This document shows positions 1 to 6,266 of a stretch of DNA of 6,266 nucleotides, piece by piece. The translations under genes were made by a program, and so were the position numbers. Each line of letters opens with the position of its first letter. Position 1 is the first letter of the stretch. The stretch covers positions 1 through 6,266 of the forward strand of contig CAYTBK010000202.1 of NCBI GenBank assembly GCA_964436005.1. The letters are read 5' to 3'. The notes beneath the pieces were generated by a model. It did no database searches, was not told the DNA's origin, and saw only the letters and a list, made by a program, of their open reading frames with translations. This DNA is from JAGNHB01 sp964436005. Lineage in GTDB: Bacteria; Acidobacteriota; JAAYUB01.

Positions 1-355
1 GGCTCGGCCGCCCCTTGGCTTCGGCGGCCTGCCGGATGATCTCCGCCGTCCGCTTCTCGGTCAGCTCGTACGCGATGGCGCCGGCGCCGTATCCGCCGCG
101 GTCCGCCGGGATGGGCGTATTCTTCACCCAGGTGCCGTTGGCGTAGGCGAAGAAGTCGTCGCCGGGCCGGACGGACATGTCCATGCCGGCCAGGTCCAGG
201 CCGTGGGCGGCCCCGGCCGGGGGCTTGGCCCGGGTTTTCGCCCGCTCGGCGGAAAGCGCCCAGGCGCCGGCCAGGAGGAGGAACGCCGCCAGCAAGGGAA
301 CAACCCGCCGCCCGTAGGCCGGGAAAAAGAAAATCGGTCTGTGAGTTTGTTTCAT
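1..355 (-). CDS. M13 family metallopeptidase (neprilysin/PepO-like), N-terminal part
   Basis: Partial gene of 118 visible codons, cut by the left edge. Residues 1-36 look like a Sec signal peptide: a basic start (MKQTHRP), a hydrophobic core around residues 18-34 and small residues suitable for cleavage near 33-36. From about residue 52 the sequence reads GLDLAGMDMSVRPGDDFFAY, followed by ANGTW and then IPADRGGYG. This is the characteristic opening of the M13 peptidase N-terminal domain (PGDDF..YANG.W....IPAD...YG). M13 enzymes are zinc endopeptidases that cut short peptides; bacterial members are usually exported or periplasmic. The zinc-binding HExxH and downstream ExxxD motifs would lie outside the window, so catalytic competence cannot be judged. 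The ATG at 355 has an AAGGAG Shine-Dalgarno six bases upstream. The gene is transcribed divergently from the HEAT-repeat gene. Family assignment is firm; substrate is unknown. Confidence 0.9.
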   Translation of the reverse strand, partial: MKQTHRPIFFFPAYGRRVVPLLAAFLLLAGAWALSAERAKTRAKPPAGAAHGLDLAGMDMSVRPGDDFFAYANGTWVKNTPIPADRGGYGAGAIAYELTEKRTAEIIRQAAEAKGRPS

Positions 356-361
356 GCCTGA

Positions 362-367
362 CTCCTT
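362..367 (-). promoter_or_regulatory. Shine-Dalgarno of the M13 peptidase gene
   Basis: On the minus strand the bases read AAGGAG, followed by six bases and the ATG at 355. The good match and spacing support this start codon, which also gives a complete signal peptide. Confidence 0.75.
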
Positions 368-426
368 GGTAATAAAGGAACTGTGCTTCGCTGGCGAGAA
401 ATGCCACCCCGGGCGGATCGCCAACC

Positions 427-436
427 AAACCGGTTT
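427..436. repeat. Perfect 10-base palindrome in the divergent intergenic region
   Basis: AAACCGGTTT is self-complementary. It lies 72 bases upstream of the M13 peptidase start and 163 bases upstream of the HEAT gene start. It could be an operator half of a regulator site, but a 10-base palindrome can also occur by chance. Confidence 0.3.
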
Positions 437-460
437 TTACGAAGAAACAGCTGGAAAAGT

Positions 461-473
461 ATGCCAATGGCAT
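461..473. repeat. Inverted repeat ATGCCA-A-TGGCAT, possible operator
   Basis: Six-base arms at 461-466 and 468-473 are perfectly complementary around a single central base. The dyad sits near the middle of the 243-base divergent intergenic region, where a shared operator would be expected. No regulator gene is present in the window, so function is inferred from shape and position only. Confidence 0.35.
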
Positions 474-484
474 GGACTATCGCT

Positions 485-502
485 CATGATTTCTTTATCA
501 TG
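485..502. repeat. Inverted repeat CATGAT-N6-ATCATG, possible operator
   Basis: Arms at 485-490 and 497-502 are perfectly complementary, separated by TTCTTT. The site is 11 bases from the previous dyad and within the AT-richest part of the intergenic region. The six-base spacer suits binding of a dimeric regulator on one DNA face, but this is inference. I see no convincing -35/-10 pair beside it on either strand. Confidence 0.35.
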
Positions 503-587
503 CCGATTCCAATTTTATTTCTGAAGCGGAGTATCGGCAGAGAAAAAAGACACATGATGCAGGGCCATGTTTCGGCCGGCTCTCCAT

Positions 588-593
588 GGAGGT
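588..593 (+). promoter_or_regulatory. Shine-Dalgarno that fixes a TTG start for the HEAT-repeat gene
   Basis: GGAGGT is followed by five bases (GCAAT) and then TTG at 599-601. It is the strongest ribosome binding site in the upstream part of this reading frame. The in-frame ATG codons at 383, 554 and 557 have no comparable site. This argues that translation starts at 599. Confidence 0.75.
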
Positions 594-598
594 GCAAT

Positions 599-3500
599 TT
601 GAAATCAACATTGAATTCACATCTTGAGGACCATGTTTCATTCCGCTTAGGCTGTCTTTTGGTGACGGTTGGCTTGCTTGGCATCTGCCTGATGGCCGAG
701 ACGCCTTTGTCGAAAGCGAAAACACCCGACCCGGAATCCGACCACTCCATGAACGCGGCCATATGCGCATCCCTGATCAAGGACTTGCGCCACCAGGAAC
801 CAGGAACCCGCCGCCTAGCCCTCCAAATCCTGGCCCTGGTCGGCACCGGCAAAGAGACGCCGCAAGTACTTCCTCTTCTTTTCGATCCCAGCGACAACGT
901 GAAAAAGGCAGCCATCAGCTTTTTCGCGGCCCACCCCTCGCCTGCGCCCCTGGCTGAACTGTGGAGACGCTGGCGGGACTTGATGCGCGAACCCAGCCCC
1001 GGAGACGGAACCGCGCTGCCCGATGAGATAAAAACAGGGATCACCGACGCCCTGATGGACTACTTGAGTGCGTCCTCGGCCGAAAAGTGGTTCGAAAGCT
1101 GCCGAACTCCTTTCGTCCAGGACCTCCAGGCCATCCGGCAAGGGAAACTATACTCAGAAGAGCTGAAACAGGAAGGAAGCGAAGTCTTTCCCGCCCGGAG
1201 AAAAGCCCTCGTCCTTCTGGTCCGCATGGGGGAAGTCTCTCTCGCCGAATCGAACCTGCCCCCGGAAATCGTTTATGGACAAGCAGGAAAGCATCCGCCC
1301 GCCGGGCGAGGGGGAATGGATTATCCCTCCGCCAGGGAAGCATTGGCAGTGCTCCACCATCCCCCGGCCGGGGGGGGAACCTGGTGGGAAGCGCTGTCCT
1401 GGTTGCAGTTGCATCCGACACCCGAAGCACTGGCCGGCCTGGTGGAATGGCTGGAACAGAACATGGCTGCGCTGCCTGCGGAAACCAGCAGCAGCGAGTC
1501 CCAGGCCACACGTTCCCGTTGGGCCGCGGTGGTCGACTGCCTGCGTCAGGTCGGCGTCCCGTCTCAGGCTGAAGCCCTGGCTTCTGCCTGGGATCGTTGT
1601 TTACAACGAAAGGCGGCCTACGATCTGGCCTGGCTAGCCGTCCGGATGGGTGGTCCGCGAGCGGTGATCCAGGGGTTGAAATCGGCCGAGCCCTGGCGGC
1701 AGGAACAGATCGCCCTGCTCCTGTACGGATGCCGCGACCAGTTGGATGCGGAGGCCACCGGCCAGGTCCTGGCGGTGAAAAAACTGTGCCGCTATCAATC
1801 CCTCTGGCTGCTGGAAAGCCTGCTTGCGCAATCGGCCGACCGTAACCCCACGGAAGTCCGGAGCGAAGTGGTGGCGCTGCTGCGGCGCCACGAAGTGCCG
1901 ATCACCCCGGAACTGCTCTTCGCCCTGCGGGAAGCCGATCCAGCCTGGGTGAAGGAACAGGCCCGGCAAATCCTGTCATCGGATGAGGATGTTGATGCCG
2001 CGCTTCTCTGCGGGCTGCTGCCGGATTTCCACATCCCGGAAGCAGCGGAATGGGCGAAAAAAGAACTGAACAAGTCAGATCAGCGTCAGGCGGCGGCGAT
2101 GCGGGCCCTGTCCCGTCTCGATTCGCCCTTCCTGCAGGTTTGGATGAAAGAAAACGCCTACCGGAGCAGTTGGGAATCTCTTCGGGCCGGCGGGCGCACC
2201 CTGACCGACAACCTGCTGGCCGACCCCCAGTCACCGGCCTTGCGTCACCTGCTGCTGTCGAATAACGGAAATAGTGACAGGCTGAAAGCCATGGAAGCCT
2301 GGTTCGACGAGCTGACCGAGTCGGTTGATGGCCGGGCTGTGCCCCTTGCCATGGAAGCGGTGCGGCAGGGCGGATCGGCGGCGGTACGGGCACAGGCCGT
2401 CCGGTACCTTGGCCAGGTGGGAACTCCGGCGGTGGCGGATGTCGTTCGCCTGGCTGTCGCGGACCCGGATACCCAAGTTCAGAAGAGTGCCATCATTGCC
2501 TTGGGAAAGGTCGGGCAGCCTTTCGATCTGCCTCGCCTCAAGGAATGCATGTACCGTCCCGCCACTGCCCTGACGGCCGTCGTGGCGATCAACATGCTGG
2601 AAAAGGGTTTCGAAAAGAAAAGATCCGTTTGTGAAGAAGAACGGTTGTTGCCTTGGGCCGTCACCGAATCGGCCGATACCGAAAACGCACTTCCCTCGCT
2701 GCACATCCCGAAGGCTGCCTTCCTGCCTCTCGCCAGCGCCTTGCTCTCCAGGCGCTTCGGGCCAAACGAACCGGAACTGCTGACCCTGCTTTGCCAACAG
2801 GACCGAGCCCGCCTGTTGCGGATCGCACAGTCAGCCCTCGCTTTCGGTACGGATAGGGAGCGCGCCAAGGCAGCGGGATGGCTGGGGCTGCTGCGGGACG
2901 CCGGCAACGTGGACCCTTTGCTGGCGGCGCTGGACGATCCGGACGAGGACGTCCGCCAGGTAGCAGCCGTGGCGCTGGCTTGCCAGAGGGACGAACGGAT
3001 TTTGCCCCTGCTGCGGAAAAAGCTGAACGACCCGCAAATATCTCCCGCACTGCGGGATATGTTGGTGGAGTCCATCCTGACGATCGATCCGGCCCTGCTG
3101 CTGGCCGGGGACGCACAGCCGCTCCTGACGGACGAGCGCGTGCTGCTGGCAGTGCTCTACGACGCCGGAAGAAAAACGGACGAATCGGTTGCCGACCGGA
3201 AGATCCGCCTTTGGAAACTCCGTTTCTCCTTCGATGAAGACGAATGGATCCAGAAGGCCCTGGTCGACGGCGTGCTGCTGCGCCTGGGCGACTCGCAAGC
3301 GAAGGTGCAGCTCCTGGCCCTGCAGGAAGAGAACTTCTCCGACACGAGCCGGGAAGAAATCCTGCTGCGTTCTGCCCTGGCCCAGTTCCCGTTCGGCAAT
3401 CTTCCCGACGGCGGGACGGACCATTTCCGGGAGCGGTTGACCCGTTCCAGTTGCCGGGAAGAACGGATCATCGCAGCCATCCGGCTGGCGCTGCTGGGAG

Positions 3501-4621
3501 ACCCGGCCGCATCCGGCTACCTGGTGGAACAGTTGGGCAACGACAACCGCCGCGACGAGTGGGGCCGCTTCCTGGCGGCCTTCGAAGCGTTGACGGTGGG
3601 AACCACTCCTCGTCCGGGTGTGGCGGAGACACTGATCAACATCGTCAACCAGGGCGAAGTGCAGAAAGACTGGAATTGGCTGAGCGGGGCGGCGGTCATG
3701 GCCCTGGGAAACCTGGGCGACCGCCGGGCCCTGCCAGCGCTCTGCCGGGCGAGGCTGTCCAACGACGCCCTGCTGTCCTTCTACGCAGCCACGGCCATGG
3801 ACAGGCTGGCCGACGAAGCGTTCACGCTCTCTCTGCTGCAGAGCGAGCAGATTCCGCTGCTGACGGCTGGCATCCACCTCAGCCGCCGTTTCCCCGGGGA
3901 AGATGTCTCCATGGCGTTGCGGCACCTGTTGACCCATGCGGACTGGCGGGTGCGCGGCTTTGCCCTCCACGTGCTCGGTTCCCGTCCGCTCACGGATTCC
4001 GGGCAAACTTCCTGGACATCCACCCTCGCCAACCTGGCGGAACGGGATCCGTCAGGCCGGGTGAGGGCGGAGGCCAGGGCGCAACTGGCGGTCAAACAGT
4101 CTCCGGCCGCCACGACCGGCGAATCCTACTTCGCCGCCAGCCTTCTGCAGGAGGGCATAGGGTGCGAAGAAACGGGCCTGGACTTCTTTTTCCCGCTGGT
4201 GGAGCTCAACGTGCGCTGCCGCATGGCACCCCCGGGCTCGCCCGAAACCTTGGCCCGGCAGTTGAGGAAAATCGTGCGCGGAGAGACGTCGCCATTTTCC
4301 CGCGAAATGGACATGGGCAGCGCCCAATACGTTCTGCTCCAGGAAATGCTCCCCCAGCTCTTCGCCCTGCACCTGCTGGTCGAAATCCAGGTACCCGACG
4401 CCTACGATCTGTTCCGGGATTGGCTGCAGGCCCATCCGGCCCAGGGCACCTGGTTCGACGAGGTGGTCAGCGGGGCGGCGGGGATCCTGGGCACGGCCCT
4501 GCGGGATCCCAGGGTCCTCCCGCTGCTGCAGGCCCGACGTACCCTGGCCAGGGAATGGCTGACCCAAGGCCTGTTAAGCATAGGAGAAAGACAACTGACG
4601 AAAAATTGCCCGATCCATTGA
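599..4621 (+). CDS. Large secreted HEAT-repeat protein of unknown function
   Basis: A 1340-residue protein when started at TTG 599; an ATG at 383 would add 72 residues but lacks a ribosome binding site. Residues 17-31 form a hydrophobic stretch (LGCLLVTVGLLGICL) after a short polar start, consistent with export; there is no good lipobox. The rest is rich in Leu and Ala and organised as helical pairs. The clearest HEAT-like blocks are at about residues 59-115, 580-652, 754-812, 1030-1070 and 1099-1166, with typical D-P-D-x-x-V-R/Q-x-x-A-A-x-A-L turns (for example DDPDEDVRQVAAVALA). Sequences between them look like degenerate repeats. HEAT solenoids usually act as protein-binding scaffolds; no catalytic motif, haem motif (CxxCH) or C-terminal transmembrane anchor is visible. 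The final 170 residues are less repeat-like. It is divergent from the M13 peptidase gene and 180 bases upstream of the NTF2-like gene. Coding status is certain; role and partners are unknown. Confidence 0.88.
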   Translation: MKSTLNSHLEDHVSFRLGCLLVTVGLLGICLMAETPLSKAKTPDPESDHSMNAAICASLIKDLRHQEPGTRRLALQILALVGTGKETPQVLPLLFDPSDNVKKAAISFFAAHPSPAPLAELWRRWRDLMREPSPGDGTALPDEIKTGITDALMDYLSASSAEKWFESCRTPFVQDLQAIRQGKLYSEELKQEGSEVFPARRKALVLLVRMGEVSLAESNLPPEIVYGQAGKHPPAGRGGMDYPSAREALAVLHHPPAGGGTWWEALSWLQLHPTPEALAGLVEWLEQNMAALPAETSSSESQATRSRWAAVVDCLRQVGVPSQAEALASAWDRCLQRKAAYDLAWLAVRMGGPRAVIQGLKSAEPWRQEQIALLLYGCRDQLDAEATGQVLAVKKLCRYQSLWLLESLLAQSADRNPTEVRSEVVALLRRHEVPITPELLFALREADPAWVKEQARQILSSDEDVDAALLCGLLPDFHIPEAAEWAKKELNKSDQRQAAAMRALSRLDSPFLQVWMKENAYRSSWESLRAGGRTLTDNLLADPQSPALRHLLLSNNGNSDRLKAMEAWFDELTESVDGRAVPLAMEAVRQGGSAAVRAQAVRYLGQVGTPAVADVVRLAVADPDTQVQKSAIIALGKVGQPFDLPRLKECMYRPATALTAVVAINMLEKGFEKKRSVCEEERLLPWAVTESADTENALPSLHIPKAAFLPLASALLSRRFGPNEPELLTLLCQQDRARLLRIAQSALAFGTDRERAKAAGWLGLLRDAGNVDPLLAALDDPDEDVRQVAAVALACQRDERILPLLRKKLNDPQISPALRDMLVESILTIDPALLLAGDAQPLLTDERVLLAVLYDAGRKTDESVADRKIRLWKLRFSFDEDEWIQKALVDGVLLRLGDSQAKVQLLALQEENFSDTSREEILLRSALAQFPFGNLPDGGTDHFRERLTRSSCREERIIAAIRLALLGDPAASGYLVEQLGNDNRRDEWGRFLAAFEALTVGTTPRPGVAETLINIVNQGEVQKDWNWLSGAAVMALGNLGDRRALPALCRARLSNDALLSFYAATAMDRLADEAFTLSLLQSEQIPLLTAGIHLSRRFPGEDVSMALRHLLTHADWRVRGFALHVLGSRPLTDSGQTSWTSTLANLAERDPSGRVRAEARAQLAVKQSPAATTGESYFAASLLQEGIGCEETGLDFFFPLVELNVRCRMAPPGSPETLARQLRKIVRGETSPFSREMDMGSAQYVLLQEMLPQLFALHLLVEIQVPDAYDLFRDWLQAHPAQGTWFDEVVSGAAGILGTALRDPRVLPLLQARRTLAREWLTQGLLSIGERQLTKNCPIH

Positions 4622-4713
4622 TCCGTTGCGGGGTGTCGGGCCGACCAGCAAAGCAAAGTCGTGGTCTCCATCCCTCTCTGACGTCTCCGCGGCCCGAATC
4701 TCTCGGTTTTCTG

Positions 4714-4741
4714 TTGATTTCCTCCCTGTGGCCAGTTACTT
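4714..4741 (+). promoter_or_regulatory. Weak sigma-70-like promoter candidate for the NTF2-like gene
   Basis: TTGATT at 4714-4719 is followed 16 bases later by TTACTT at 4736-4741, 60 bases before the ATG. The -35 match is fair and the -10 match is poor. It is listed because it is the best pair seen in the gap and lies in its least GC-rich part. Confidence 0.15.
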
Positions 4742-4790
4742 TCCTCTCCTGTCCACAGATGAGCGAAAGACCGATTCACGATCCATTTCC

Positions 4791-4795
4791 GGAGG
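4791..4795 (+). promoter_or_regulatory. Shine-Dalgarno of the NTF2-like gene
   Basis: GGAGG is followed by six bases (AAACCC) and the ATG at 4802. The near-ideal sequence and spacing confirm the start, which also begins the signal peptide. Confidence 0.8.
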
Positions 4796-4801
4796 AAACC
4801 C

Positions 4802-5779
4802 ATGACCTGTCCCGTACTTTCCCTGCTTGTCATTGCGGCATCCGCTCTCTTTCTCACAGCGGCGGCAGACGACGAGCCTCACTTCGCCCAAGAGCTCATT
4901 CCCCCCGACCTGAAGGGTCCAGACACCCCGGCGAACACCATTTTCCGGCTGGAGAACGAGGCCATGGAACAGTGGCGTCAGGGCAATCCGCTGCGATGGG
5001 CGGAAATCAGCACCGACGACGTCCTCTATGTCGATCCGGCTCTCGCCGCCCCGGTCGTCGGCGTCAAGGCCTACCGGGAATACCTGAGCCCGCTGCAGGG
5101 GAAAATTCATTACGACGCCTCCGAATTCGTGGAGCCGAAAGTGGCCCTGGCGGGCAACCTGGCCGTCCTCACCTACAACTACCATTCGCTGAGCCGCGAC
5201 GCCGACGGGAAGATGCAGCGCACCTCCTTCTGGAACACCACCCAGGTCTACGTGCACCGCGCCGGCGCCTGGAAGATCCTTCACTCGCACTGGTCCTACA
5301 TCGGTCACCACCAACCCGCCGAAGTCACGGTGCCGCTGCCGGTCAAGGCCAAGCCGGACCCACTCCCTCCCGCCGCAGAGGAGATCCTGGCATTGGAGAA
5401 AGCGGCCATGAAACGCTGGCGCCAGGGCGACCCGGACGGGTTTCTGGCCCTCTCGGCACCCCAGGTCACCTATTTCGATCCGATCCTGCCGGGACGACTC
5501 ACGGGGATCACCCGTCTCAGGGAATTCTACAACGGCATGCGCGGCAAGGGAGGGGGCCCCTCGGCGATCGATTTCCTCGAGCCGCGCATCGACCGGGTGG
5601 GCGATGCGGCTCTGCTCACCTACCGCTTCCTCTGGGCCGGGCTCGATGCCGACGGCACGGTGACGGCGCGCTTGCCCTGGAACTGCACCGAAGTCTATGT
5701 CCGCCAGGCGGGGCAATGGCGCCTGATCCACACCCATTGGTCGCTGATCGGCGGCGAACGCGCCGACGGAGGCGTCTAG
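4802..5779 (+). CDS. Secreted protein with two tandem NTF2-like (SnoaL/DUF4440-type) domains
   Basis: A complete 325-residue protein. Residues 1-22 form a signal peptide with a Leu/Ala/Ile core and an AAA site before DDEP. Two homologous domains follow, about residues 47-167 and 195-316, joined by a Pro/Lys-rich linker (173-191). They align throughout: IFRLENEAMEQWRQGNP with ILALEKAAMKRWRQGDP, then YVDP with YFDP, and WNTTQVYVHRAGAWKILHSH with WNCTEVYVRQAGQWRLIHTH, each ending in HWS. This pattern (helix, buried Y/F-D-P, curved strands ending W-[KR]-[IL]-x-H-x-H-W-S) matches the NTF2-like cone fold of the DUF4440 and CaMKII-association-domain-like groups. Single-domain members often dimerise, so the duplication may make an internal pseudo-dimer. 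Some relatives are enzymes and others only bind ligands; the sequence does not say which applies. Fold assignment is confident; function is unknown. Confidence 0.9.
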   Translation: MTCPVLSLLVIAASALFLTAAADDEPHFAQELIPPDLKGPDTPANTIFRLENEAMEQWRQGNPLRWAEISTDDVLYVDPALAAPVVGVKAYREYLSPLQGKIHYDASEFVEPKVALAGNLAVLTYNYHSLSRDADGKMQRTSFWNTTQVYVHRAGAWKILHSHWSYIGHHQPAEVTVPLPVKAKPDPLPPAAEEILALEKAAMKRWRQGDPDGFLALSAPQVTYFDPILPGRLTGITRLREFYNGMRGKGGGPSAIDFLEPRIDRVGDAALLTYRFLWAGLDADGTVTARLPWNCTEVYVRQAGQWRLIHTHWSLIGGERADGGV

Positions 5780-5978
5780 CCCGATCTCAAGAGGGGAATG
5801 CCGCCGGGCTCGCCCCCGGGACCACCGCCACGGCCAGAAGCAATCACCCCTGGCCCCGGAACCAGACGCAGCGTGGAGACGACGGCAAAAGCGGAGAACC
5901 GCGACGGGGCATCGGTCGAAACCTGAGGAAGGCCGGCGGGCCGGCAGCCTGATCGGCCAAACGCCGGGCGGCGCTTCT

Positions 5979-5997
5979 GGCATCCATGGCGGATGCC
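5979..5997. repeat. Perfect 7-bp hairpin in the convergent region
   Basis: GGCATCC at 5979-5985 and GGATGCC at 5991-5997 pair perfectly around the loop ATGGC. Four more pairs (CTTC with GAAG) can form outside a small internal loop. No T-run follows on either strand, so it is not a classical intrinsic terminator. It could protect 3' ends or help terminate transcription from both sides. Confidence 0.4.
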
Positions 5998-6008
5998 TGC
6001 GGAAGGAA

Positions 6009-6046
6009 AACGGCCCCCCGCTTCCGTGCGCCCTTTGGCGGCCGTT
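6009..6046 (-). terminator. Probable terminator of the OmpA-family gene, possibly bidirectional
   Basis: AACGGCC at 6009-6015 and GGCCGTT at 6040-6046 form a perfect 7-bp stem with a 24-base loop. On the minus strand the stem begins 27 bases after the OmpA-family stop codon and runs into TTTT before CC. On the plus strand it is followed by GTTT, so it may also stop transcripts from the NTF2-like gene. The long loop and short T-run lower confidence. Confidence 0.4.
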
Positions 6047-6072
6047 GTTTCATCGGGGACGCCTTCCCGCCG

Positions 6073-6266
6073 TCACTGGGCCACCAGGTCCACCCGGCGG
6101 TTCTTCGCCCGGCCCTCCTCCGTCCGGTTGGAAGCCACGGGCGCGGTCGGCCCGGCCCCGAAGGGCTGCAACCGCGACGCGGCGACGCCGTGCCCGGCCG
6201 TCAGCGCCTTGACCACGGCCTCGGCCCGGCTGGCGGACAGCCTGACGTTGGCCTCGAAGGTCCCCG
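6073..6266 (-). CDS. OmpA-family protein, C-terminal peptidoglycan-binding end
   Basis: The last 63 codons plus the stop of a gene entering from the right edge. The visible sequence starts GTFEANVRLSASRAEAVVKA and contains RLQPFGAGPTAPVASN, then TEEGRAKNRRVDLVAQ and the stop. This is the second half of the OmpA C-terminal domain (N..LS..RA, G.G...PVASN.TEEGRAKNRRV). In this family the arginine of LSxxRA, visible here, and an aspartate a few residues before the visible start bind diaminopimelate in peptidoglycan. The aspartate is outside the window. Such domains occur in porin-like OmpA proteins, Pal-type lipoproteins, YiaD-like proteins and motility or secretion anchors; without the N-terminus these cannot be separated. 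The domain sits at the extreme C-terminus. The gene converges on the NTF2-like gene. Confidence 0.9.
   Translation of the reverse strand, partial: GTFEANVRLSASRAEAVVKALTAGHGVAASRLQPFGAGPTAPVASNRTEEGRAKNRRVDLVAQ

Larger units (their letters stand above)
4622..4801 (+). other. Intergenic gap between the HEAT and NTF2-like genes
   Basis: 180 bases with no supported gene. No stem followed by a T-run is seen, so there is no clear intrinsic terminator after the HEAT gene. Only weak dyads occur: GTCGG/CCGAC at 4635-4645, and GACCA/TGGTC at 4643-4647 with 4662-4666. Read-through from the HEAT gene is therefore possible, as is separate initiation from within the gap. Confidence 0.5.
5780..6072. other. 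Convergent non-coding region
   Basis: 293 GC-rich bases between the ends of the NTF2-like gene and the OmpA-family gene. I see no supported gene. It holds a 5-bp CCGGG/CCCGG dyad soon after the NTF2-like stop, a GCCGGC direct repeat near 5933-5945, and the two hairpins listed separately. Confidence 0.5.

Noticed and set aside
383..598. N-terminal extension of the HEAT protein from the ATG at 383, or starts at ATG 554/557
   Set aside because: None has a good Shine-Dalgarno, the extension from 383 would cross the inverted repeats of the intergenic region, and the TTG at 599 has an ideal site and gives a better placed signal segment.
624..700. Lipoprotein signal in the HEAT protein, from cysteines in the hydrophobic segment
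   Set aside because: The residues before each cysteine (RLGC and LGIC) do not fit the usual L-[AS]-[GA]-C lipobox, so ordinary Sec export is preferred.
2831..4006. A 391-codon open frame antisense to the HEAT gene
   Set aside because: The sequence is rich in Gln, Arg and Gly without recognisable domains and lies fully antisense to the HEAT gene's repeat-encoding frame.
3244..5952. A 902-codon open frame on the plus strand spanning the last part of the HEAT gene, the gap and the whole NTF2-like gene
   Set aside because: Its translation is Pro/Gly/Arg-rich low-complexity sequence with no family resemblance, and it overlaps two clearly supported genes in another frame. GC-rich codon use leaves few stops in such shadow frames.
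4736..5983. A 415-codon open frame antisense to the NTF2-like gene
   Set aside because: The plus-strand frame has a signal peptide, an ideal ribosome binding site and two recognisable domains; the antisense translation has none of these.
5844..6053. A 69-codon minus-strand frame starting 19 bases after the OmpA-family stop
   Set aside because: The product is Arg/Pro/Ala-rich, the spacing of a possible GGAAGG site is loose, and the frame runs through both hairpins of the convergent region. It is more likely non-coding.
1..6266. tRNA, rRNA, CRISPR arrays, insertion sequences or attachment sites
   Set aside because: No cloverleaf-like structure, regularly spaced direct repeats, transposase motifs or terminal inverted repeats were seen on either strand.

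Overview
GC-rich DNA from a Gram-negative-type bacterium. It carries two complete genes and two genes cut by the window edges, and all four products look exported or envelope-associated. An M13-type endopeptidase and an OmpA-type peptidoglycan-binding tail imply a periplasm and outer membrane. The M13 N-terminal sequence and a very large secreted HEAT-repeat protein resemble what is common in Acidobacteriota and other GC-rich lineages with many secreted proteins, but the phylum cannot be fixed from this window.

Layout. Bases 1-355 (minus): the 5' part of an M13 (neprilysin/PepO-like) metallopeptidase with signal peptide, running off the left edge. Bases 356-598: a divergent intergenic region, AT-richer than its surroundings, with three short inverted repeats that could be operators. 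Bases 599-4621 (plus): a 1340-residue HEAT-repeat protein whose best start is TTG behind a strong Shine-Dalgarno. Bases 4622-4801: a gap with at most a weak promoter-like pair. Bases 4802-5779 (plus): a secreted protein made of two tandem NTF2-like (SnoaL/DUF4440-type) domains. Bases 5780-6072: a convergent non-coding region with two hairpins. Bases 6073-6266 (minus): the C-terminal end of an OmpA-family protein entering from the right edge.

Nothing here reads as a recognised multi-gene system such as a defence island, mobile element, CRISPR array or biosynthetic cluster. The HEAT protein and the double NTF2-like protein share a strand and could be co-transcribed, but the 180-base gap and separate strong ribosome binding sites leave this open. 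The most distinctive items are the HEAT protein, which has no catalytic domain I can recognise, and the internal duplication in the NTF2-like protein.
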